From the NCBI GenBank assembly GCA_016748015.1, contig JAAOMT010000426.1, positions 1-27,051 of the forward strand: a stretch of 27,051 nt of DNA, read 5' to 3'. The translations under genes and the position numbers were made by a program. This document shows, in pieces, positions 1 through 10,430 of the stretch (position 1 is the first letter of the stretch; each line of letters opens with the position of its first letter). The notes beneath the pieces were generated by a model. That model made no database searches. It was not told the DNA's origin and saw only the letters and a program-made list of their open reading frames with translations. This DNA is from Geosiphon pyriformis (Eukaryota; Glomeromycota; Glomeromycetes; Archaeosporales; Geosiphonaceae).

Positions 1-209
1 TAAATTTCCATAATACAGAATAGCGTAAAAAACTGACACTTAGAAAGGAATATTGCAATTATAAACCTCAAAATGTGAATTTAGGCTATTCTTGATTGAA
101 GCTTACCGATTAGAAAAATATTAAAAATTTAAAATATTGGAATTTAAAAAATTCATCCCTGAATATTAAATCCAAATACATATATTGATACATGTATTTG
201 CTAATCGAA

Positions 210-707
210 TTAATGTATTTGAATATTCCCAACGAACATATTATCATATTCTTCCATTTCAAGTTCACAAACAAGGTTTCCTTTTTTGCACCCACAACAT
301 TGGTATTCACAATTCGAATTGTTGAGAAAGCATTCAAAACTTGGGAAACTAAAATAATCCACTAAATTGTCTTCTAAAGTGTTTTGTGAAGATGTGGTGC
401 AATTCCCGCTACTTTCATTACTTTCTGATCGATTTAAATTCAAATTGAGATTATGTTTAAAGTCAACTACGGTTGAACCTTTGCGAAACTGCTCACAATT
501 TGATAAGGTAGGCCTAATTTGTCCCAATGAGCGTGTTTTTGTAGCTAATGGGGAATAAGAAAATTTTGTAATTCGATGTGTTGTGTGATTACATGCGGAT
601 TTTTGTGTTTGAGATGTTGGTACAATTTTTGAAGAACTTGTACCATATAAAATTGATTCGTTACGATTTCCCATTTGGAATATTTGAAGGAGAATTGCTT
701 TCATCAT
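210..707 (-). CDS. Hypothetical Ser/Asn-rich protein with C-terminal Cys cluster
   Basis: A single open frame of 165 residues; I recognise no family. The N-terminal two thirds are polar and probably disordered, rich in Ser, Thr and Asn, with a short low-complexity NLNLNLN stretch around residue 87. The C-terminal third is more ordered, with FECFLNN near 124 and a cysteine cluster (Cys126, 133, 137, 138, 140, 147) that could bind metal or form disulfides; this is inference. It ends in an acidic segment (ELEMEEYD). Two starts are possible: the tandem Met at the first two codons, or Met12 (MGNRNES). Base composition is less A/T-biased than the flanks, which supports coding. The overlapping plus-strand frame at 367-558 looks like its shadow. 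I see no obvious intron, but an upstream exon cannot be excluded. Confidence 0.5.
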   Translation of the reverse strand: MMKAILLQIFQMGNRNESILYGTSSSKIVPTSQTQKSACNHTTHRITKFSYSPLATKTRSLGQIRPTLSNCEQFRKGSTVVDFKHNLNLNLNRSESNESSGNCTTSSQNTLEDNLVDYFSFPSFECFLNNSNCEYQCCGCKKGNLVCELEMEEYDNMFVGNIQIH

Positions 708-1552
708 AAAACTTTAAAAAGTTATTTTAGTGTAAATGTGTTCGTGCAGATTAAATAGTTAAGTTTTATTTTCATCCCTCTCGTAAAAATTTTTACACAT
801 AATATAAAAAGCAGGAAATAAAATCTACCTTGACTTATATAATTAAATTGTATAAAGCTCTGTGAAATGTAATATTGAAGCATTAAAAATTAAGTTTTGA
901 AAAGGAGTTAGTTTCTTAAGAAATAATGTGCAATAAATCTGAACTTGGGTAGCCTATAGTCGAGATTTTAAATTGATTTTTTTATGATATTTATCATATT
1001 TTTTGCATCAATCAAAGTTTGCGCGAAAGGTATGGCAAGCTCTTCAACCTCGATAAAGTGGATACTAATATTGCTTTTCTTAATTATATCCTAACTAAAA
1101 TTTATTTTTAAATTTTTAAAGCTTTAGAAAATGTAGAAGAATAAAAAACAGAATAAAGGAAGGAAAAGATTTACCTTCATTGATGAATTTTCTTTGTCAA
1201 ACTGGCCCTGAATAATCATTTTAACTATAGACTAAGATAAAATTTAAGTGAATAGTGTAAAAAAACGCAGTCAGAGTTTGTTAAAATTTAATAATTAAAG
1301 AGACGTCTTTTTGGTAAAGTTTCTAAAACTATTCGAGGGTATATTTTATTGAAAGAAAATACCTTTCAATATCGTTTCTAATCATATGAATTTGAAAAAT
1401 TCAAAAAAAAATTTCTAAAGGATTTGGCAAGTTTTTATCCGGGTGTTCAACTTGATGGGCTTCAAATTAACAATGAACTTTTTCTTAAAAAAAAAAATAA
1501 CTAAGTAAAAAGGGACCAAAATCTCGTCTTCAAATTGGAGCCCCGTAGTCTA
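708..1552. other. Intergenic region, no gene seen
   Basis: About 0.85 kb of A/T-rich DNA between two minus-strand genes. It would hold the promoter of the 210-707 ORF and the 3' end of the exonuclease gene. I see only short open frames and poly-A/T runs (for example a run of A near 1488-1497), with no RNA gene or repeat element I can support. Confidence 0.4.
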
Positions 1553-2634
1553 TTATAATCGTAAGTATCCATTAACGTTGTTATCTTCCTCGATTTGCGA
1601 TTCATATTTACGATACAATTCCATAGTGGCACGAGCATCTTCCACAGAATCATGTGCATTTTCCTGAATTTTAATGCCAAGTATTTCTTTAGCAAGGAAT
1701 TTCAATGATGGATATCGTCCGACTCTAGACATTTTACGGAAATTTTTGTAAAGTTGAATATTTCTTGTAAGGATCATTGGGTGTCTAATTTCCAAGACCT
1801 TTATAAATATGACATTTAAATATTATGAATTTTGCGTATGAGCGTTTATAAATATTACAACCATTACCTTCAAGTCATGCTGAAGAGCAAATCCGATGAG
1901 AATACGATCCTTCAAAAGATTTTCAACTTGAATTTTGACCTCATCGAATAGAGGAGCTATTAAAATGAAAGGGTTATCAAAGAATGGCCGAATTTTATAG
2001 GGCGACTTGAGAATTCGTGGCAATAATAATTACCTGATTCGAGCAGCTCAGGAGTAACTCCACTGAATGGAGTACGATAATCAGTAACTTCATTTTTTGG
2101 TTTAACAAATGTATCTAACACCGTCTTGCCCTCGTAGTCGACAATACTCACACGAGCTAAAGCATTTTTCTTTGCTTTAGGGCCTATCCCAACCATTTCA
2201 CAATCAAGAGCAAGGAGCCTATTTTTATCTTGAAACTTGAGGTGAATTGAAAAAAAGATTCTTTAAAGCGATGTTGAAAATCAAGTAGGCTTGACTTTCT
2301 TTATTTCCGAAATTTTTTTATTAAATTTTAGTCAATTTCATTTGTTGGTTTCTCAAACCCTATTATTTTTTATTCGTTCTTCCCAGTTTTTTTTTCGTCA
2401 TTTCTCTTTGATTGAGATATTGTAAATACTTCACAGACTAAAAAATATATGCTTTTGTATCTCATTGCTCTTTCTTCCCTTTCCAGTTTTCTCGATCATT
2501 TTTCTTCATTTTCCCATTTCTCTTTTAAAATTTGATATTTGATATAACACTTAAGTTTCAAAAAGATATTCAATTTAACTTACTACTGTTTGGTTAGAAC
2601 CGCTCGAGATATCGTTTTGACGAAGAGTATTCAT
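1553..2634 (-). CDS. REX4: REX4/ISG20-type DEDDh 3'-5' RNA exonuclease, four exons
   Basis: Proposed exons in transcription order are 2634-2584, 2235-2034, 1956-1868 and 1798-1553, giving 195 residues. The last three exons are secure: their junctions are GT-AG, all phases match, and introns are 77 and 69 nt. The protein shows the DEDDh exonuclease motifs: ALDCEMVG with Asp28 and Glu30 (Exo I), GFALQHDLK with Asp112 (Exo II), and AHDSVEDA with His163 and Asp168 (Exo III). VTDYRTPFSGVTPELL is characteristic of the REX4/XPMC2 group, whose members trim RNA 3' ends, chiefly in rRNA maturation in the nucleolus. The first exon is less certain. It starts MNTLRQND and ends at a strong gtaagt donor, but needs a 348-nt intron and leaves an N-terminal tail of only about 17 residues, much shorter than usual for REX4. 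The usual RDT after Exo II reads TRN here. A different 5' exon, or an ISG20-like short form, is possible. Confidence 0.85.
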
Positions 2635-3170
2635 GTCATAAGTTGTTAAATTTTATTCAAATATTAGAGATATCTATTGCTTCTACGAGAGGTATTTTAT
2701 ATTGGAAATTGGACATATACAGAAAGCTTTTAAATTGAAATTACAAAGCAAAACTAAATGTCAATTCAAAAAATTTTCTTCTAAATTTTCCTGCAGAAGT
2801 AAAGGTGAAATTCATTTCCCAGATTCTTTGCTAGAAATAAATAATGGCGATATTGTGATTAGGGAGTAATTATGGTGTCACTCTCAATGACTTTTTTGGG
2901 AAATGTTAGAATGAGCTTAGAGAGTTACATATGCAATTATCCCACCGAAAAACAAAATTTTAAACCGCATGGATTGGTGTAGTATAACAAACGTACTGCA
3001 TTGAAGGTAGCAATGTAAAAATTTTGATCAGTTTATAAATATCCTAGTTTATGTAATATCAAGTAGGAAATGTCTTTGGCCGGAGACTTTTGTAAAAATA
3101 CTGTGAAACCAATTCGAAGTGAATTTCCCCAAAATTTGAATCGAAAGAATAATTTTGACAGATAAGACTA
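2635..3170. other. Upstream region of the exonuclease gene
   Basis: This stretch is less A/T-rich than what follows and should include the exonuclease promoter. On the plus strand one frame stays open without ATG from 2642 to a stop at 2867-2869 (about 75 codons). It starts only 8 bases from the proposed exonuclease start on the other strand. I do not call it a gene because it has no start codon, no recognised domain and no splice support. Confidence 0.3.
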
Positions 3171-6060
3171 TTTTTTTATTTTGAAATATATATCTTTATA
3201 ACAGAGTGTTGACAAGATTATTAAGTAGCAAGATAAATCCATTTAAATTATAACATTATAGAATTGTTTATGTGTTATATATTATAAATTTTGAATATAT
3301 TTTAAAACACACATATAATTGAATTTTATACTAAATTTTCCAAATTATAAAAAATAGATTTACAATATAAGAAAGAATTAAACACATGATATTTGATTTT
3401 GAAAATCAAGTAATTAAAATTATTAAAAAACAAATTTTTTACATAAATTGAATAAATCAGATGAAAATTTTTTTTTCAACAATATAAAAAATTAATAGTG
3501 TTTTTAATGTACAAACTGTTATAATTTTTTTTATCAATTAGAAAATAATTATAGTTTATTATAATTTCACTGTTTTTAATCCAAAAAATATTTAATTTAA
3601 TAAATATAATAGATTTTATATTAAAATTCAATTAAAAAAAGTTAAGAAATATAATCTAAAAACTATTTTTTCAATTATTATTATAAGCTTAATAACAGTT
3701 TTAAAATAAAAAGTCAAAATCTTTTTATAAATTTCATAGCAAAAATTTTACAGCCAAAAAAACTTTTATATTTTATTAACCAATTTCTAATAAAGCTTTG
3801 ATTACATGCAATTTTTAATTTATTGTAAATTTTAAATCTTTGATATTAATTACATTTCTTAAACAAGTCTTTAAATTTGAATATATATTAGAATATTAAT
3901 TGGTTAAAAATAATTTTCCAGAGAAGAGCATATGTTAATATAAAATTCAAACTACAGTTAAATCTCTCTAAATGCACATCCTCGGAACCAACTTTTAGTG
4001 TGTATTTAGAAAATAGCCAATATTATTATTGCACGTGACTTTATAATAACGAAATTAAATCAATTTTATTAAAAAAGTTTCAATGCTGAATTGTTATAAA
4101 GACTTTTTATCTCTTAATAATGTTTTATCATATTTTGCAAATAAAATAAATCAATATTTGTTTGCTTTTTATTAAATTATTGATATTATTGATTATTATT
4201 AAAACTATTATTATTATTGATATTATAATAATTACTAATAGTATTGCTATTATTAATATTATTATAATCATTACAGCTAACAAGTTTTGAAAAAAATTTT
4301 GTATATTGTAAATAATTGTGTATTGTTGTTAATAACATTTTATATCAAGCTTGAACAATATTTTATATGACAGTAAAAATATTTATTTTATTATTTAATT
4401 TTGGATTTATATTTTTGAAGTAATTTCTTAACCAAATAGCAATAATAATAGTATTTAAAAAACATAACAATATTAATTATTATAAATTAAATACAAAATA
4501 TTGTGTTTAAAAAAAAAGTAAATAATTGTATTATTAATATTAAAATTGTTAATATAGCTTAATACATTGTTAAATAATAAAATTGTTTATAATCAATCAT
4601 TTTTATATTAAATTTTTTAAGCTATTATTAAAATAATACTTCTGTTATCTATTTCTTAATGGTTGTATTATATTTAATACCAAAATTGTTGTAATTTACA
4701 TTTTAAAAACAATGTAAATTAAGATATTTGTCAATAACAAATAATTTAATTTTATCAAATCCATTAGCATTAGCACAAAGTATTATAATAAATTGTTTTT
4801 GTTCTTTTTTTTTTTAAGACAAATTGTTATCAATGTAGTATCTGATTTAAAATTAATAAAAAATTAAGTTAATATAAATTAAATTAAATATAATTACATA
4901 TTAATAAAATAAACAAATTTTATTTATATTTTATATTTTTTTAATATTTTTTAAATTAAAAAATTGTTAATAGCAACAATAACATTATTTATAAAAGTAT
5001 TTTTTTTATGTTTTTTTGTTTATATAAATCTATGTTATTTCTTAAATTTGGCCAATTAACTATATGAAAACTTATAATTAATATTAGATATATTTAATTT
5101 TTATGCTTTTTTAGTTATAATTTTATCGGTTATTACTATTTTATTTTGGCTTTATAAAATTTATTTATGTAATATATATTTATATTCAATATTAAATTGT
5201 TTTTTGTTTTTTGCAAAAAACTTTTTTATTTTATTTATTAAACAATTAATAGCAGTGTTATAAGTTATTGTAATATGCTAATAAATAGCAAAAAAGAACA
5301 AATATTATATGGAAAAAAACAATCAAAGGAAAATTCAATCTAAAAAAACAAATTAAATTTGTAAGAATTTAATATGCAAGATTAATTTTATAAATATCTT
5401 AGTTGATATTCTTTTCAAACATAAGAAAAAAATCTAAAAGTTGAAAAATAATTTGTACTATTAACAAAAGATAACACAACTCCTATAATTATATGTTTTA
5501 TATTAACACTTTTAAAATTTAATAACAAGTATTATTTTGACTTATTAATAAATATTTATTACAAAAGCTAATAATATACAAATAAGGAAAAAAATAAGAA
5601 TTAAGAATATGAGTAAATTAAAATTGTTATATTAATCTTGTAACAAAAAAATAATTTTAGTCTAGAATAAATTTTTATAGTTTTGAAAAGTTTTGCTTAT
5701 ATATTTTTGAAAAAAGATCAATAATCAATTAGTAATTACATTAATGATTTGGTTAATATTCAAGTCAATAATTAAATCAATAAACAAATCAATAATCCCA
5801 TTAATAATTCATTCTAAAAATAAGATGGCTAATATAGATGATATTAGTAATTAATATATATAGTTGAATAAATTGTAATTTTTGATTTTGATTTCTAATT
5901 TTTTAATTTTAGTATCAATAATAAATTTATCATTAATTGTGATCAAGTAATATTTAATTTGTTACACAATTACAATCAAATAATAAATAAGTATTATCTT
6001 GATTGTAAACAATTAAATTTGTGTAATTTTTAATATATTATCGAAATTTTAAATCTGAAA
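3171..6060. other. Extremely A/T-rich gene-free block
   Basis: Nearly 2.9 kb of almost pure A and T with many homopolymer runs and degenerate ATT/TTA tracts (densest around 4170-4290). Stop codons are frequent in all frames and there is no open frame of useful length. Edges are fairly sharp: mixed composition returns at about 6060. I see no tandem array with a fixed unit, no terminal inverted repeats and no coding relic. It may be a spacer or a decayed-repeat zone. Confidence 0.6.
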
Positions 6061-7931
6061 CTTTTGACAAGGAGGCATTTAGATTATGCTGATATTAAGA
6101 CTTTTTGTAAGTAAAACTTTTTTTATTAAAAATCAAAGACTTAAAAAGTATAATTGAAAATACTAGGCTCATCTTGTTCATCTCAAGTTTCTCCCAATTG
6201 TTATAATATAAATCTCGAACAAAAATTGGTCTATCAGCTTCCAAGGATTGAAAGGCTCATGATATTTTGTTCATCTTGATTAACCGACTTCAGAATTATA
6301 CTATTCCAAGGATGAGTTATGCATCACCCATTATTGTCTCTCAAGGAGTGGTATGCCACAACTCAAGCTAATAGTAGTCGTCTATGGAAATGCAATATGA
6401 TCAATCGTCACAAGGGTCGATGGCAATTTCTTACAAAACCCTTTTCGATTCAATTACAATGAGAGCTGTTATCTGGTTTTTCTTTGCGTATTTTTCTTAA
6501 TTGCTTGCTAACCAAGTATGATCTAAATAGCGGAGAATATCGGAGAAAATTCTGAGGTAAGCGTTTCAAATGAAATGAACATGTAAATAATACTTTTGAG
6601 TAAAGTTAGTGAAAAAAAGATATGAAATTCGTTATTGAGGAGTTTTCTAGTCGAGCCATTTCATTTAATTATTAAAAAGACATGCGAAAACTTGAAAAGA
6701 TATTCATGATAATATTATCAACGATATCATCGCGGTTTGCAATGGTCACATCAACGAAAGAATTCATTCTTGTGCATTTTTGTGCTGTTAATGGCGTTTA
6801 ATGTTTCAATTATAACTGCGTTTTCAATTACTTTTAGAAGTTTAAAATTGGAAATTTAGATCTTGTTATAAATTCAATGTCCGTTTCATAAGATATATAC
6901 TGAGAATCCAAATAATACTTTTTCGAGGATCACAAAATCAAAATCGATGAACAACTATTTTTTCATCAATTGATGTCCGCGATGGTTGGATAAACTGAGC
7001 TTTGAAGTTTTTAAAGGTATTAAGTCAGATCGAAGAAATGGAAGAGGCCTCAACGTTTTTTATTTTAGCCTTTGGTATAACTACACTATAGCTAAAAACG
7101 ACGATTTTGGAGAATAATTGCACTATGGGCATGATCTGTTTCTTAAAAATAGTCTAATCTATATATTTTTAAAAATCAGGTTCTATAGCTCAATGTCACA
7201 ATGGCAAATTTATAATTACCGAATCCATGTTCTGAAAATAAGGTTTAGAATTTACTATTTTAATCAATAATTGTCAACTTTCCTGCTTAATTACTTGAAT
7301 GACTATTTGTAAATCGTATTTTATCTATTTCCGATTTCTGATACCCACACTGAATATAGACAAGGTTGAATAGTAATTTTTTTGATTGAGTTCCTAATTT
7401 ACTCATTTATAATCCTTTAAATTTCTGGATATTGGTGTGTTTCACAAAGCTAAATATTATTTTTTCACAATGGTAATTGATCTTTTTTCCTTGATAAAAA
7501 TTTTCTCCAGGAATGCATCAAGATGTCTGATTTTTTACAACAAAGCGAAGAACTTCTTCGCAATTGATGATGATTCAACCTCAATCTGTTGTCACGAGCG
7601 AGTATCAAATAAGAAAAATTATTTACAGTAATAAAACTACTAAAATGTGAGCTTGAAAAATGAATAGTATATATCATAAATTAATTAAAACTTTTTACAA
7701 CAATGATAATACTACATGATTTGTCAGGATGACCCATGAGTGAAAGTGCCAATGGTTTATTAATTGTCCCAGGGTTTGGTTATACGAGATTGGTATATGA
7801 TGTTGTTTCTGACATTGGTTTCATGGGCGATGAATTGGGTGAATACTGAGGGTTTCTATATAAATAGAATTGGAAGAAAATCTACGCGTAGCAACCGTTG
7901 ATAAAGATTTGAGGATGAATTTGGTAAAAAA
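6061..7931. other. Intergenic region with small doubtful ORFs
   Basis: Mixed-composition DNA after the A/T block. The best small frames are 6319-6462 (+, 47 codons, starting MHHPLLSLKEWY, with several Trp and Arg codons unusual for random A/T-rich sequence) and 7739-7849 (+, 36 codons, starting MSESANGLLIVPGFGY). Neither shows a known domain or clear splice partners; either could be a relic exon. Frames at 7437-7677 overlap on both strands and are not convincing. Confidence 0.3.
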
Positions 7932-9557
7932 TCAATTCGTTAATAAAATTTTGGCAACATTCCGGAAATAGACTACAAATATTGTTTGGATGAGACTTAC
8001 GATGAAATCAAAAAATAGCGTTCCTCCGCTGCCAATTAGCCATGGAAGATTCATTAAAATGAATTCGCGTTCAACTGAGTGGAATAAGATTGACTGAAAA
8101 AAAATAGAACAACCAATTTTCAATTTAAATTCGTTGAAATGGAAAGAAATTTAAGTAGGCAAGTTCTTACCAAAAAATAAGTTGAATTTCCTAAGACAGC
8201 AAACACGAACATTGCAATTGATAATCCTTCACAAGATCGATTTTGAAAATTCATTAAAATTTGTGGAATTCGCGAACCGACTATTTTCAAAAACGTGTGA
8301 TTTTTAGATATGATCAGGTGAAAATCATAATTTGGAGGAGAAAAGCAAATTTTAAAATTTAATTACTTACGATAGAGAAGTGCACTACCCCATCCAAGAC
8401 TTTGAGCCAACCAAACAACATGAGATGAATCATTGGACTCTGAGGTGGTGTATTCGTTATTGAACATTGAACTTTTTATTTTCCACAATATTATATGATC
8501 ATCATTAACAATCGAACCCGGAGTATCGTTATAATGATATAAGACAAGCATTCCAGTTAAGCCGATACAAGATACTAAAGCTAGTAACTCCAGAACGCCT
8601 GGAAACTTTGATCGAGATTGTTGTTGGGGTATTTCAGCTGGTGAGGAAGATTTATGATCCATTGGCACTAGGGGTGTTTCTTCTGTGTCATCACATATCA
8701 CTGTAATTTCGTCTTCGGTTGAATTTCGTCCGAATTTGCGATAGTAATACACTTGAGTCAGAATGAGTGTATCTTGAAAAATATAATAGGAGGCGAGAAG
8801 AATCTAAAAGGAAGAACAATAATAAAGGTTAAAAATTAAATGCCAAAGGAAAATCTTTCGTTATTGAGGAAAACTAAACTGATGAAGAAGATAAGAGCAC
8901 ATGTAAAAGTTCGCTCAATCTGGATAAGGTCTATGGAGATTATGATCTTCATGCGGCATTTTTGGATCATGGGAACAATCATTTGACAGTTAATTAATCA
9001 CACATGAATACAGGACATGTATGCAGTACTGCAGAACGCGCGTGTTCCCCGCCTAATGTTTGGTTGCTTTTTTTGAAACTTATAGTCACAAAGAAACCAA
9101 CGTGGATGTGTTTGAAGTTTCTTACCATAGTAAGTAACAAATTTTGTAATAAAGCACCTGCCAGGTTAAGCATATCACCGGCAAACCATATTAAAAGAAA
9201 TGTCGTTGATATTGAGTCGCTTGACTTTCGTTTATAATTTTTATAAAGTTGACTATTAGATTTTGAAGAAGAAAGTAAAGAGTGTTACAATATGTTAGTA
9301 AAAATTCAGAAATAGGTTTTAAATGTCACTGAAAAGTGACAGGATTATAGATCAGAAAGTTGCAGACTTTGTTTCAAAACTACACACTTTTCTGTGATGT
9401 TTTTTTAACTTTGAAAACAATGTTGCTTGTTAAAGGCGTAACAAATCGTTTTGTTGAGTTTTACTCACGGAGCTAGAACCACAATCCAACAACCGATGGA
9501 GATTGAACCGAAAATGTAGGACGCGATATCGTTTTGAGGAAAAGTAAAATTTGCCAT
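7932..9557 (-). CDS. YPQ1: PQ-loop vacuolar/lysosomal amino acid transporter (YPQ/SLC66A1 type), five exons
   Basis: Exons are 9557-9469, 9252-9126, 8803-8371, 8280-8171 and 8093-7932, all with GT-AG introns (216, 322, 90 and 77 nt) and matching phases, giving 306 residues. Two PQ-loop motifs are plain: LAPQLYKNY with Pro30-Gln31 (the proline codon is split by intron 1) and GSRIPQILMNF with Pro222-Gln223. Each starts a bundle of membrane segments, for about seven in total. ISTTFLLIWFAGD, LLASYYIFQD and CEGLSIAMFVFAVLGNSTYFL are typical of the YPQ1/RTC2 and SLC66A1 (PQLC2) family, which exports cationic amino acids from the vacuole or lysosome. Between segments 3 and 4 lies a polar acidic loop (about residues 98-145) containing EETPLV, which resembles an acidic sorting signal (inference). 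The stop is TGA at 7934-7932. Length matches the family, and nothing looks damaged. Confidence 0.93.
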
Positions 9558-9873
9558 TATAATTTTTCTTTTCGAGTGGTTTTTTGAGTTAAAATTTTGA
9601 AAAGAGAAGAATTTTCAAAGATATAGAATAGTTCTGTAGAGTCGCAAGTGGTCGAGTATTTATGAGCGATTCATTCTAACGGGTTGAATCAGAAAAAATA
9701 TTAGCCCCCCATTTTAATTTTTTAATGTTTCGTAAGCAAAAAGAATCGTGTACTCTAATATATAAAGAGGGCGTTATATAAAAATAACTATGTTTGAAAG
9801 TTAAATTTATTGATGTATCGTTCAATACATCAGATCTGTGTGATAGCAGCTGAGGGGGGGCAATTGTGGATAA
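9558..9873. promoter_or_regulatory. Probable promoter region of the PQ-loop gene
   Basis: The 300 bp upstream of the transporter start contain two TATA-like words, around 9759-9766 and 9775-9781, that read as TATA-like on either strand, so direction is not certain. Farther up is a perfect 8-bp inverted repeat (9811-9818 with 9825-9832, loop 6 nt), followed by a G-run near 9853-9859. Position and composition suggest regulatory DNA; no specific factor site is recognised. Confidence 0.25.
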
Positions 9874-10430
9874 ATGGAATCGATATCGATTCCCAAAAGA
9901 TTTTTTTTTTCAATTATTGACCTATTCCTTAGATTAATCATTAATAGTATCGATAATCACTTATTGTACACCAGATTTTTATCAAAAAATCAAATCAAAC
10001 CTGTTGAAAAAAAAATTTCAAAGAAATTATGTTACATGAGAAACAAAAAATTTTTGAATTTAGAAATAAATCGACAAAAAGAAACGAGAGTAATTCGGGG
10101 TGGGTAAGACTCAAAAACCATTTAGAGGATCGTTTAAAGTTATGCTATCATAATTAATGATAGTTGTTATAAGTTTCAAATGTATTGTTTCAGAATGTCA
10201 TGTTGTATTTTAAGATTTGATTAGTACCGATTTATGAAATGATAAAAAGACAAATCGTGGAAAAACGTCAATTTTTGTGATTGCGCAAAGCTGTGAGATT
10301 TTCTCACTGATGAAGGTTTAATTCTTTTTTTATTTGAAAAAAAAACATTGTAGACTTCCTTTTCTCCTTGAATAGAAGAATTTGCAAATTTGATCTATTA
10401 GTTGGAATTTATTTATCAGGCTAAGACTAA
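9874..10430. other. Intergenic region, no convincing gene
   Basis: A 77-codon frame at 9874-10107 (+) is rich in Lys, Ile and Phe and depends on homopolymer T and A runs, so it looks like chance coding. Nothing else is open for a useful length, and no repeat or RNA gene was seen. Confidence 0.35.

Noticed and set aside
2461-2520. Possible extra exonuclease exon on the minus strand (MKKNDRENWKGKKEQ)
   Set aside because: It has no GT donor before its stop and cannot be joined in phase to the nuclease core, although the basic content is suggestive.
2642-2869. 75-codon plus-strand frame without ATG
   Set aside because: It starts 8 bp from the exonuclease start on the other strand, has no start codon, no domain and no splice partner; probably chance.
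7437-7677. Overlapping ORFs on both strands
   Set aside because: Low-diversity Lys/Phe/Ser/His translations, no domain, and an acceptor-like site leading only to early stops.
9004-9237. 77-codon plus-strand ORF
   Set aside because: It lies antisense to exon 2 and intron 2 of the well-supported PQ-loop transporter gene; a shadow frame.
9874-10107. 77-codon plus-strand ORF
   Set aside because: Depends on long T and A homopolymers and encodes mostly Ile, Lys, Phe and Leu; typical of chance A/T-rich frames.
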